Below, piece after piece: positions 23,342-33,635 of a DNA stretch of 35,014 nt (its first letter is position 1; the number at the start of each line of letters is the position of its first letter). A program made the translations under genes and the position numbers. The DNA is from Pseudovirgaria hyperparasitica. Taxonomy: Eukaryota; Ascomycota; Dothideomycetes; Acrospermales; Acrospermaceae. The stretch covers positions 5,043 through 40,056 of the forward strand of contig NW_022985589.1 in the NCBI RefSeq assembly GCF_010093815.1, in the 5' to 3' direction. A model generated the notes under the pieces. That model saw only the letters and a program-made list of their open reading frames with translations. It did not search any database and was not told the DNA's origin.

Positions 23342-24066
23342 AAGAGACAGAAGGGTATGAGCACGAGTATGAATGAGTTGTCCAACAGCAAGGGTCAGTC
23401 AATGCATGGGGACAGGTCGAACAATAAAGGTACAACATCACACATAGACGAGCTAGCAGATTGAGAAAGTGTAAACGAGTTGGGTTATTCTGATACAGAA
23501 GGTCCCAGTCGTGGGAACGAATGTGGTATGCGTGAAGTCGTCCGTAGTCTGTGATTACCGGGACAGAGACTCTACTTGAATTTGGAAGGGAGGCCCATAT
23601 TCTTACAGCATGGTCATAGAGCTAATTAACTATCACTCCAACGTATCTAAAATATTTTCACTAAGAGAATGTAAAGTCGTAATAAATATACTAACATACT
23701 ATACTTCTACTAAGTAGATCTATAAAAACTTATTAATTAGAAACTTAAGATACTATTGAATAGATAAATATAGCTAAAGTATTTGAATATAATATTAATT
23801 CTATAGGAATATATATAGTTAAGAAGATATTCAGGATATATATTATTATATATTAGTTATACTATCTCTTAAATACTATATAAGCGTAGTATAGTAGTAG
23901 TATATAAGAATATTAATTATACTTGATCGTGTGTGTTGGTGACATGGGCGAACATCCATCGGACGCCAAGCTTTCCCATGTAATATCTGGGAGAGGAGCA
24001 AACTGTAATAATGAGGAATATTGCCATCTATCCTAGAGCTTTTTAACGACCACATTATCCTGCGAA
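23342..24066. repeat. Gene tail remnant followed by an AT-rich, RIP-like patch (about 23600-23925)
   Basis: The first 200 bases continue the frame of the preceding gene past its stop. From about 23600 to 23925 the sequence changes to TA-rich DNA with very few CpA/TpG, like the two large RIP blocks, and then returns sharply to normal composition near 23926. It is probably a short remnant of a mutated repeat; no element type can be recognised. The rest up to the esterase stop codon holds no gene. Confidence 0.5.
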
Positions 24067-24912
24067 TCACTCATGTCGACCTAGCGGCTTATAGAATTGC
24101 TCAACGGCGATCGATACAGCTTCGTTAACGTAATGAGCTCCTGTGAAGTAGCTCCCATGAACATCGTCCACAACTCCAATGGTGTTAGGTGCACAAAATA
24201 TGTCGCCTAGGTCGCAATACGAAAGGAGACGCGCGGCATAAAAGCCAAGGTTCGGCAACGACGATGCGCCACGCGCAAAGACCTAGGCAGAATGTCAGAT
24301 CGATCTACATGTCGAGCCCGTACTCTCGTGAAAGCGCAGAATGAAACAGTCTTACGCCTGATACGGCTTTGTTTGTGCCTCGGTTGTATGACTGAGCCAT
24401 CGCTCGGGACGGATCACCAAAGGTCAAAATAGACACGACTATATAGCATCAGAACTTCTTCCGGGGTTTAAAACACTATCTGACTTACTTTGCGTGCCAT
24501 AACTTAATCCTAATGGCGATGTACCATCGGTTTGGTTTCCACCAAGAGTGTTCAGGGTGACATGGGCTCCTTCGCTATACCCAACAATGATAATTTTACT
24601 GCTTGGGCATGCTTCCGCGTAGTCTTCGATGGCGCTCTTGAGAGTATTAACCCCTGCGTTCACAGTGTCATAGTACGTGTATAAGTCGTCGCAGGACCCA
24701 TCATAAGGAAGTACATATCGAAAGGAGTCCGGAATTGCTACTAGTAGAGGGTCTGTGTAGTTCTTTTCGTAGCCCTGTTCAGCTCCACGACCATTGCATC
24801 CATGGAGGCTGATGATGAATGCACCGGAGTAGCAATTTGTGCGCGAATCAATAGCCAAAGAGGACACCAGACGAGCACACAGGCCAATAAGGGCACAAAC
24901 GAAGGACACCAT
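24067..24912 (-). CDS. Secreted cutinase/acetylxylan-esterase family protein (CE5)
   Basis: Three exons, 24489-24912, 24356-24438, 24067-24282, with 50- and 73-nt GT-AG introns, encode 240 aa, the usual CE5 size. CE5 enzymes are secreted serine esterases acting on cutin or acetylated xylan. The first 20 residues (MVSFVCALIG then LCARLVSSLA) form a signal peptide. The nucleophile motif is GYSEGAH with Ser113. The acid is in YCDLGDIFC (likely Asp196) and the base His211 in DDVHGSYF, so the triad is complete. FGDPSRAMAQSYNRGT in exon 2 and Cys192/Cys199 are also family-like. The Ser motif has Glu where Gln is commonest (GYSQG), and SLHGCNGRG replaces the usual ARGT-type oxyanion segment, so substrate is uncertain. 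The frame runs open upstream to 25179, but the ATG at 24912 places a proper signal peptide at the N-terminus. Confidence 0.88.
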
Positions 24913-27544
24913 GACTGGTGGCGATGGATCTGACGTGTGTTGGAATAACCAATAGCTGTTGCAACAGAAATGGAAGGAAAAAGTTTTGTAAGAATAAGAG
25001 GCACGAATCCGGCTAGACATCATGTTCAACTCCATCTTATATACTTTGCAAAACGCGCACGATAGTATCGGTTCATAACAATCTGTGCAGACTGATCTTG
25101 TTAGCTGCCGAAACAAGGGTTTTCGTAACGGTAGTGCAGCCTGGAGAGGAAGGTATCTTCCTCTTTTGGTTATACCCATGTCTCGGTAGTCGTATTGGCA
25201 TAAGGCTATCCTCGTAGCCTCGCGACACGACCAATGAAAGATCGTGTCTTGGAACCCTGCCTAGCTCGTCCGTTAGGGCATGAGCTATCTTCTTCCCACC
25301 AGGTAAGCGACGCATATGCTCGGTTCTGGGGCTTTCAGTAGCGAAAGATAAAGGAGAACATTGATCAGAGTCTCACCCTGGCTCAACGATGTGGGAGCCA
25401 CTACACGGAACTGATGAGCCAGATGATCTTGATTGGTGTAGTGAGATTTGACTGGACCGATGGGTAGATTTGCAGATTTTCTAATTGATGATGCCGTCCT
25501 ACCCTATGATTTATCCTGGAAGGCATGAATCCCTCCACATGTGAAATGTAATTGATCTGTACTGCCGGTAGTGATCTCGCAGCACTTTTGGAATCCTACT
25601 CTCATTGCCCCGGGATCTTGATAGCTTGATGAGATTTCCTTCGATCAATGTACAGTCCCAGGGTCCTAGACCGACGCTCTTTTATTGACACGAACTGTTC
25701 CTTTGCTATAGAATATGAGTCACCCTCATTACGATGACTATTTCTTCCGTGTCTGTGCATCATCTCGAGATTTCAGGACATATGAAGATGCCAATCTTTG
25801 GGCGGGCAGGCTGCATTGGAAGACTAATCTCATTGTTTGTATACTCGCTTTAGGTGTCAGGTAGTGTATCGCGAGGTCGCTTCCAAGCTTCATCTTCAGC
25901 GCTGCACTCTTGTTGCCCTTCTGATACGCCAAGAAGCCGATCTTTTAGCCAGCCGGATACTATGCGTGATGATGCATGATCTGTTGGCTGGCCGAGACGG
26001 AATGTTTGGCATCGCCAACATTTGTTCTTTGAGTCTGAGAAGCCGTATGGCACGGATTGGGGTGCCGTTGAGCAGGCTTCTCTGCAGTCTATCAGGCTAT
26101 ATTCGTATGTTACAGGTTATATCATTGCGAAGATTAGTATTATCCCAACCCATCGCTCCTGGTCGATATATGGCAGCATGTGGTCGGTAGATATGCATAC
26201 GGGGCACTCGTCCCGGATTCTAACTATCGTTAATGCACTATTCTAAAACAGTTCGTGAGATGATACTGACATGACAAGCCCGCTCCTCTCAAAAATGCCA
26301 CAAATAATGGATCCGTGAGGCGTCGTGCGGTTAAATGACGCAGCAGGGGAGTACTACAGGCGGACATCATAATTGATCGCCGGGGAGTCGGCCTGCTAAA
26401 CACTATCGATCAAGAGATGAGGCCAAATTCATCCAAGTTATACTCCTACATCCCTTGTTTTTCTGCCTAAGACGTAATCGTCAGCCAGTTGGCTAGCAAT
26501 CTAGTTATAAATGGATGGATTATGAGCCTGATAGTATCCCACGACCTTCCGCATTGCTGAGTTAGGTAGAGTGATTCCCCCGCCGCCGTGGGCAAACACA
26601 TTCTCGCCGATTTCCGTCTGGCTTCCTAAATATCGATGACGGAAGGCATATATTATGGAGAGCCGTACCATGTTGTGCCAGACAATGACAGTACCATTTT
26701 GCGTCGTTGCGTATCCTGCATGCCTTTTCGACTAGAGTCAAAACTTTCACTTGTCCAGGGTCCAGTCACGGGTTTTGCCACTGTCATTGCCATTTTAGCG
26801 CCGCTGAAACTCCACAGGAACCTCGATATCTTCGGGCCGCAGTTTCGCACAGCCTCAATTGTCTCTTAAATTACGATAATTTTCGAAGTCATCATACATT
26901 TGAAGAATTGACTGTGAGAAAGTTCCGGCAGAATGAGTCATTAATGTGGCGCCATAAACCTCTTCTGCATTGGAAAATGCAGACCATGATAGCATACAGC
27001 GAAGAGTTCTGTCAAGGTGTACGAGCAATTCATTAGTTACTACACAAGAGCCGGTCTTCATAAGCATAGACAAGTCGTTCAGATAGCTTGAAGGGGAACA
27101 ATGGACTTAAAAGGCGGTGTTTCCTGGAAGGAGATGAAAAGTAAGAAGCAGCTGCAGAGCTTCTGTAGCGTGACTCTTGGCACGCGTTTTTCATGTAATT
27201 CATCGAGTGCATTCCCAATACGGAAATTTAACGAAATTGTGGACTCATGGATCAGCAGACCGCAGTCATCATGAACAATCATCACTGACTCATTCTTCAT
27301 CACTGCACTTCATATCATCATGAAATATTCGCTTCAAGTCTGTCGCTCGTTATGACGCACGTACCCGCGGTGCAGCTGAAAACTAGTGGGTTTCTTGGGG
27401 TAGCATCGAGTACGCCTCGAAACTCTCGCTATATAAACATACCGAGAGCATCTCTTCTCACCATTCTCACACTAGGTACCTTCAGCGTATCGCAATCATC
27501 ACGATATTGGATCTCAAGTTGATAGCAATCGATACATACGAGAC
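24913..27544. other. Gene-poor stretch, only unassignable short frames
   Basis: In 2.6 kb I can support no gene with confidence. Short ATG frames exist: 25715-25864 plus (49 aa, MSHPHYDDYFFRVCASSRDF...), 26636-26869 plus (77 aa, Cys-containing), and 27079-27300 minus (73 aa, MKNESVMIVHDDCGLL...). They overlap other open frames and have no recognisable domain. Composition is normal, so the stretch is not RIP-affected. It may contain decayed genes. Confidence 0.4.
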
Positions 27545-28715
27545 ATGCTAGGCACTACACCCGACGACCGAAGTGATAACAAGGAGCTCCACCGTGCGCC
27601 TACCTGGCCACGTGAGCAAGAAACCTCATTGATGGAAGACCTCTCCTTCGACACGTGCCATACTCTTTCCGCTTGGCAGTATGGGTATACCCATAAGGCA
27701 GCATCTGATTTCGATGGACTAACGTGTAAACAGAACATACATCGTCAGAAGACGATCAAGATCCCTACCTGCAATTGCCTTCAAATGGTTCAACAGTCGA
27801 AAGAATCGAGAAGCAGTTGGAAATAAAGCCCCTTTGGAAAGAAATGAACAGTACAGAAACCGCGATTATGCCATGATGATGGCCATTCTGCTTCAGGGAA
27901 ACACCCTTGATGCCTTACCTTATGTATGCTCGTTCTGCAATACGAGATTTGCGTTCGGCCGTGAAGATTTGAGCATGACCGTTGCACGTATGCGTTCTAT
28001 CCATGGACCTACCATACTGCACTTGGATCACAGCACTAGCTTGCGCAGCTTCATGGCACATTTACACATGGTAGTTCAGGACTCGTATGAGTGCCTTTTT
28101 CCGGGTATCACATTATCGTCACTCGGAACAATCCAGAATCATATGCTAGACCGAGATCACTGCGCTGCCCTCAGCCTAAAACGAAAGCAAGAATTTTGGC
28201 AGTTTTGCCACGACCTCTGCGATGAAACGGAGAAAGAAGACGCTAGCAACACTGATGCGTGGGAATTTAGGTCCCCAGATACTCTTGAAACACGTCTCCA
28301 CTATGGACAAGTTTTTCGCCTCTTTTACCCCACACAACAGTCGAGTCACGAATCTCATGACTCGACTAGTGACATTACAGAAGCAGCAGCATCTATTTCA
28401 TCCTCTTGGCCATCGGTCTCCGATCCCGATGCAATCCCAGAATCCCAGACTCCATTGGATCCTGTACGTGAGGTACTCACGCACCAGACACGTCATCAAT
28501 CCAGTCGTCGCGACGAGATGAGTCTCATTGGGCTCTCCTTCCAAGCCCGGCATGCATTGATACAAAGAGAAAAGTCCGCACAAAGAAGAGAGGCGCTTGC
28601 ACGACGAACAAAGGCGTGGGTATCTACTAGAGGAGCTAATATGCAGCCGTATGACCAATTACACAACAGTCGAGCAAAGTGGGGAAAGCAAAATCATAAG
28701 TTGCTCCCAAGGTAA
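27545..28715 (+). CDS. Degenerate Rei1-like (zf-C2H2_2) zinc-finger protein
   Basis: Model: exons 27545-27684 and 27734-28715, 373 aa. The 49-nt intron has donor GTATAC, branch GACTAAC and acceptor AAACAG, and restores frame exactly. A one-exon alternative starts at ATG 27873 (281 aa). The centre (from residue 112) resembles the paired zinc fingers of Rei1/Reh1/ZNF622, cytosolic 60S-subunit factors: CSFCNTRF, then RSIHG, a ~35-residue spacer, YECLF and IQNHMLDRDHC. Two ligands look lost: the first His of finger 1 (ARMRSIHG instead of a HM..QHG pattern) and the second Cys of finger 2 (CLFPG instead of CLFC). The rest is Ser/Arg/Glu-rich and ends with a basic tail. The true REI1 gene is probably elsewhere, and this is likely a divergent, accessory relative. 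Confidence 0.6.
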
Positions 28716-29527
28716 TCGTAATCGCCTGATAGGTAGAAAACCACTGGAGGAATACTACATCATAAAGTATCATCTTGGGGCGGTTTCAATGTATCGTACT
28801 ACACTTTAAGATGTCCGAGAGCTTGCCTTTACTGAAGCCAAGCTTACCGTCGAGTTTGGTCTTTGGCGGTGGATTACGATCGCAAACCGGAGTTTGGCAC
28901 CAGAGCGCTATAGTATACTGTATTGTACCTTACAGAAACATGAAAATGTGGAAAACCCCGCTTTGACGATTCATGAACCTCATACTTGAATAGCATAAGA
29001 CGAGCGATTGACTGTGTTATTAGAGCGGTTTGCAGCAAGGTCTTGTTTCATCCTTAAATCACCATGGCAGGTGCCAATGTACATGGATGCGATCTATTTA
29101 AAGATCCAGTACGTAACAAATAGATTACAAGCTTCAACATTATCGGCCCGAGAGGAGCACACACTCTGGGGTTAACAAGGAACAAATGTACCCCACAGCC
29201 AGGAACCCAGCTGCCACCCAGACTGTCTGGAGATAGCCCCATAAATATATAATGTTCCACTGGAGAAGGATTCCCCCGCAGATCATCGGGATACTGTCCA
29301 TGTGATAATATTCCCGCATCACGGTTGCCATTACAGTCAAAGCTCGAGCATGGTACTACTCGCATGAGGTTTGTATTGTCATCAAAGGAAATGACCTCAA
29401 TAGCAAGAGCCTCTGTGTCGTGCAAGATCGACTCTAGTGGTTCGTAGGGAGCGTAATCATGTCTTTATGTAAGGGAAACAAGGTACTGTGTCTCGAGTTA
29501 TAAAAGCACATCATAGCCCTACAGACT
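28716..29527. other. Intergenic region with an orphan minus-strand open frame (29054-29464)
   Basis: Between two plus-strand genes a minus-strand frame is open from 29464 to 29054 but has no ATG near its start. It reads YEPLESILHDTEALAIEVIS at its beginning and looks coding-like, then passes into Gly/Pro/Cys-rich sequence. A second minus-strand frame with an ATG at 29340 (stop at 29140) overlaps it and has a hydrophobic run (NIIYLWGYLQTVWVAAGFLA). The pair may be exons or a frameshifted remnant. No family recognised. Confidence 0.3.
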
Positions 29528-30808
29528 ATGGAGCATATTATCAGCCACTTCATTATCGCACTGCAAATCTACTTAACGTACTTCTTCTATGTGCTTTGCT
29601 CGTTCAGGGACGATCTTACGATGTCATTGGTTGTCTCGCTGGGACTGATCGCCAGTTCAATAGGAATACCTGCTGGTGGAATCGGTCTCGTGAGTGGTAT
29701 TCTCGGGATAGTGAATTTCGTACTCTCTCACGAGCCCACGAGACAAGCGTTAGGGCCGGCTATTCGCATCAAGGTTGGTAGTGAGCCACCAGATGGCGAA
29801 GCATTTGCAGGGTATGCGAATGAGAGTTCATTTACTGATTGACATTTACACTAAAATCTTTGAAGAGATATCGAGCACGTCTGGACGTATAATACTCGAA
29901 ACCAAGTGCTAGGCGGTGCTAAGGGAAGAGGTACGATTGGATCCGGGGACGTGTGGGATGTCACCGTCCCCTCACCTGGCGGTGGTGAGACTTGCAACTA
30001 CGTCAACATAGCTGCAAAGAACAATGCGATCTGCATAGCCTGGGTCGGAGTCAAGCAAAGTGACGGTTCTGACCTGGACGGTTCCTGGAACGGAGACATA
30101 GGGGCTGCGTGTGGTCAGAACTGGTATCATCAACAAGAGCCTGCCGGCCGCTGCCCGGATAATGTAACAAGTACCAACAGTTCATGCGTGGACGGTCTAT
30201 GGGTCCCCAGATGTACCTGGATAGACGGTGATGGTACTAATGGTATCATATCCAAGTCGCTTAAGTTTAACGTGTTTTCCTACTCCAACAAATCAGTCCC
30301 CTCAACACTCCAACAGGGTATGGCCTGCAGTTCCACAATCTTCTCCGGGGAATCGCAGATTTTTGGTAAGTATTGTAAGCGTTATCATTACGTTCATACT
30401 AATCGTTCGACCATAGACAGACCAGCTGGCCCAACTGTTAAGTATACCTATCTTAGCTCTAAAAGAGCCATCGAAGTATCTCAAACGCCGCGTGGGCTTC
30501 CAGTTCGTAAAAGATGGATGGAGGAACGACTTGTTGTATCCGATATGAAAGCCCATAATGCTACGAGCCTATGTAACTCTCCAACCTCTTGGGGACCAGA
30601 CTTCTGCGATTCCGAAACTTGCTGCGATATGGCCCACCACAAAGCTCATCCAAGATGCGACAAAAATCCAGTCTCGGGGTGTATGGTCGTCCACGATGAT
30701 GGAGAGTCTATAGCACTTAGAAAGCGGACTATGGTTGCCAAGCGAGATGTTCTCCTACCGTATAGAACGTATAAACATATTAAAAGATGGAGTTTAAGTA
30801 ATAGTTAG
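29528..30808 (+). CDS. Uncharacterised fungal protein with N-terminal hydrophobic segment(s) and Cys/Trp-rich domain
   Basis: Three exons, 29528-29811, 29866-30365, 30417-30808, joined across 54-nt and 51-nt GT-AG introns, give 391 aa. The second intron (GTAAGT, branch TACTAAT, TAG) is 51 nt without a stop, so retaining it adds 17 in-frame residues. The N-terminus has hydrophobic segments (IISHFIIALQIYLTYFFYVL; SLVVSLGLIASSIGIPAGG), perhaps a signal anchor; a later ATG at 29621 would leave only the second. The central domain resembles a widespread uncharacterised ascomycete family: a TYNTRNQVLGG strand, NAICIAWVGV, a SWNGDIGAACGQNWY block and a CTWID block. The C-terminal third is Cys- and basic-rich (FCDSETCCDMAHHKAHPRCD). 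The last codons are AT-rich and the stop lies at the edge of the next RIP block. Function unknown. Confidence 0.65.
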
Positions 30809-31686
30809 TCTCTTTAAATATAATACTTTATTCTACTTACATATTAGAAAGTACGTTTAAGATTATTAATTATTTTATTAGCTAAGTATAGATATCTTAT
30901 ATAGAAGCTAGACTTTAAGATTATATTCTAATAAACTATATAAGAATAAGATTGTTAGGCACGTGGCCTACCAGTTAATTATACATGTGTATAGTAGTCA
31001 TATATAAGTAGTGTACTCTACCCTTGAAGTAGTAGCTTTAAGATTCGGTTCTTTTAGTATAGTTAGTTAGTACGTAGAGCCCGCCTTCTTATAAAGATAT
31101 ATATATTATTAAAATTATAGTTTAGCTAAATAATAAGATATACTAGAATTTAAGTATTAATTATAATATAAAATGTAGTTAGAGCTATCTATAGCTCTAC
31201 TATTATATAAATAGAGTAAATAGATAGTAGTATAGCTAGATAGAATAATATAATATATTTAGTTATAGAATAAATTACTACTAAACTCTATTAGTAGTAA
31301 TTAAAGAGTATATATATATATATAAAGAGATACTAATCTATCTAGTATATAATAGTTTACTATCTATTATATTATCTCTAACTAAGTTAGCTAAGATATA
31401 TATAGATCTAGTTTTATCTTTAGCTAAGTTCTAATACTTCTCTAGTATTTAAGTATAACCTAGAATTATACTAATTTTAGAATAGAATATAGAATCTAGA
31501 TAAATATAATAGTAATAAGATTAGTACTAAGAATACTTATAATAGTAATAGTAATAGTAATATTAATAATAATATTATAATTACTAGTAGTAAAAAAATA
31601 TATAAGTAGATAGACTTAATATCTAATACTATAGATAATTATAGTATAGATAAATTAAGAAGTTATAATATATTAAGAAAGTAAAT

Positions 31687-31737
31687 AAATAAAGATAATA
31701 AAGATAAATAAAGATAATAAAGATAAATAAAGATAAG
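31687..31737. repeat. 19-bp tandem repeat, about 2.7 copies
   Basis: The unit AAATAAAGATAATAAAGAT occurs at 31687-31705 and 31706-31724, followed by 13 bases of a third copy. It is an A-rich minisatellite inside the RIP block. Confidence 0.85.
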
Positions 31738-31898
31738 TAAGTATAGTATATACTTAGTAAGTCTTAGATATCTCTTAATCTAAACGCTCTATATAAAATT
31801 ATATAGAGTATCTAGATCTACTAATCTACTTAGTCTATATATTATATTCTATATATAGATATTATATTTTATATATATATTATATACTATATATACTT

Positions 31899-31968
31899 AT
31901 ATACTAGATACTTAAGAAACCCTCTAAAAATCTCTATATAATAAGGGTTTCTTAAGTATCTAGTATAT
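31899..31968. repeat. 70-bp perfect palindrome (RIP-mutated foldback/MITE-like element)
   Basis: Arms 31899-31923 and 31944-31968 are exact 25-bp reverse complements, separated by a 20-nt loop at 31924-31943. The inner 20 bases of the left arm (31904-31923) correspond to the inverted repeat at 32274-32293, with changes such as CTGG to CTAG and TTGAG to TTAAG that fit TpG-to-TpA mutation. The sequence could form a cruciform or hairpin. Confidence 0.85.
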
Positions 31969-32085
31969 TTTAGTATTCTAAACATTCTAAATAGAGACTT
32001 ACTAAGTAATTATATAGTTAATAGTTTAGATAAAGTAATATCTAGTACTCTTCTATCTATCTCTTCTCTCTCTTTAAAATAATAC
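31969..32085 (+). repeat. RIP-mutated copy of the right-flank repeat also present at 34817-34925
   Basis: Directly after the palindrome the sequence TTTAGTATTCTAAAC is followed by a stretch aligning with 34817-34925, including ACTAAGTAATTATATAGT in both. I estimate about 80 per cent identity by eye, with differences mainly G/A and C/T. Both copies lie on the same side of, and in the same orientation to, the arm ending in CTAG/CCAG. Confidence 0.8.
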
Positions 32086-32108
32086 TAATTATATATATTT
32101 CTAATTGA

Positions 32109-32176
32109 TTTTAACCTTATAGACTTTAAGATAATACTTATATACGTGTTTTTAACTATTTTTAACCTTATAGACT
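32109..32176. repeat. 17-bp direct repeat pair
   Basis: TTTTAACCTTATAGACT occurs at 32109-32125 and again at 32160-32176, 51 bp apart, within AT-rich DNA. Its meaning is unknown. Confidence 0.75.
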
Positions 32177-32293
32177 ACGGATATATATGTACTTTAAGTT
32201 CATTCTATATTACTTAGTAAGACGGCTTAGATATATAGTATAATAGCCGACTCGTATAGTATATATAATACAGCTGGACGCTTGAGAAACCCT

Positions 32294-32940
32294 CGATTTT
32301 CGTTGCATGAACCACTCGGTTGCATACTGCACCACCTTCTACCCGTTCACAGCTACGATACTCGTTGACGGCCACTAGGCGCCTTCGATCAATCTATGCA
32401 CCTCCGCGTTTCTCTCTGTGGTCGATTGTACTTCTGTTTTAAATAACCCAACTTAATCGCCCGGTATTTTCCTGCTTCCTTTCATTCATCCGAGTACCTT
32501 GCAGCGACTTTTGTGGGGTGTCGTGTCCGAGCACGCGCTGTGGCACAGCAAACTTAGGTCCCTTGTCTTGGGTTTTTGTAACTCCATTGGTTGTGCAAGC
32601 AATACAAGGCACGAGTTTGGAGTATTGCGGCCTCTTAAGAACAAGCATTTTGAATCGCGCGCTGTTGTGGCTATTCTCTAGTAAATTTGAGGCCAACGAA
32701 TCCTTGTTGGGCGAAGGAGCCATTCTGCTACGCAGCTAAATTTAGAAGAAAGATTAAAATAGAGAGACTTTGTGACGACGAGAGGGACGTATAAAGGTTA
32801 CAGGTATGTATGGATCAACTACATTCTCATCAGCACTCCTCTCGACTCATATCTACATCTATCCTAATCTGTCTTTCTAATTCAGTCCACGCCCAGTATT
32901 TTAGTTCGTCTTTTCGCGACCCAAGGTACATTTTACCAAC
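32294..32940. other. Leader/promoter region of the small fungal gene
   Basis: This 647-bp region between the left inverted repeat and the next start codon has normal composition. It becomes pyrimidine-rich with CATCT/CTCAT motifs from about 32820 to 32940, as in a fungal 5' UTR. Short frames here (for example 32439-32723 minus) match nothing known. Confidence 0.45.
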
Positions 32941-33477
32941 ATGTCTCGCACCGTTCACCTTATTGTATATAACTCTCCGCTTTTCCCCGCCCACTGGGGT
33001 CTATGGGTCCCGCAAAAGGACGGCGACCAAAACATTGGAAAGCTCATTCACGCCACGGGAGACGCAAGGAATGGTTTCGAGGTTGCCTTTAAACGGAACT
33101 ATGACCTTGGTGCTACCAGTCGTAGTTATCAGCTCCTACCCTTGGCCCAAGTTGCTGATCAGCATGTGGTTGATGTCAAGGGAGATGGAAGGACAGGCAC
33201 GGATACGACAGTCCATGACTATCTCGAGCAAGTTGCGCTTAGCATTCCCGCACCAGGTCGAAGCCTGCGATCGGCCACCAGTCAGGTTCGTTGCTCATCG
33301 TATTGTAAAATCCTGCTCATTGACATATACTGATTTCCATAACAACAGGGATCAAGACAGAGGGTCGATATTCAAAACTGTCAGACATGGCTCCGAGTTG
33401 TGGTGACTGCACTCGTACAGAATGGGGTCATGGCCGAAAGAGCTCTTCAGGTGGTCGACAATGCTCCCCGAAACTAA
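32941..33477 (+). CDS. Small uncharacterised fungal protein (HLIVYNSPLFPAHW family)
   Basis: Exons 32941-33285 and 33349-33477 with a 63-nt GT-AG intron (acceptor AACAACAG) give 157 aa. The sequence resembles a widespread ascomycete family of unknown function: HLIVYNSPLFPAHWGLWVP at the N-terminus, KLIHATGDARNGFEVAFKRN, QVADQHVVDVKGDG, and in exon 2 QNCQTWLRVVVTALVQNG. I believe this corresponds to a DUF family (possibly DUF6914), but I am not sure of the number. No signal peptide or membrane segment. It is convergent with the phosphotransferase gene, 158 bp between stop codons, and both lie inside the inverted-repeat-bounded island. Confidence 0.8.
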
Positions 33478-33635
33478 GGGGGGCCTGAAACTAATTGGGG
33501 CTATATGTTGTGATAACTGAGAGATCTTGTACCAATTTGCGCTGTATATTTTGTATACAGTCTCATGACTTTAACTCTAAACATCCTTCGAAATCAATTT
33601 TGTCTTCTAGACTACCGGAAATCCTAGGAGACCTC

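Larger units (their letters stand above)
30809..32270. mobile_element. Second RIP-mutated, TA-rich repeat block
   Basis: Like 1-4210, this block is TA-rich, full of stops and poor in CpA/TpG (most strongly from about 31060 to 32100), so it is a repeat damaged by RIP. No protein similarity could be followed through it. It contains a (TA)n run near 31310-31324, AAT/AGT triplet tracts near 31540-31570, a 19-bp tandem repeat, the palindrome at 31899-31968 and its right flank, and a 17-bp direct repeat. It ends abruptly at the inverted repeat at 32274. Confidence 0.7.

Noticed and set aside
24913-25179. N-terminal extension of the CE5 esterase
   Set aside because: It would bury the signal peptide about 90 residues inside the protein; the ATG at 24912 gives a normal secreted enzyme.
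31290-31330. (TA)n run as a possible replication origin or telomere-like signal
   Set aside because: Such runs are expected in saturated RIP DNA; there is no accompanying origin motif.
32810-33406. 198-codon plus-strand frame starting at 32810
   Set aside because: It overlaps in another frame the gene at 32941-33477, which has family-like sequence and a clean intron.
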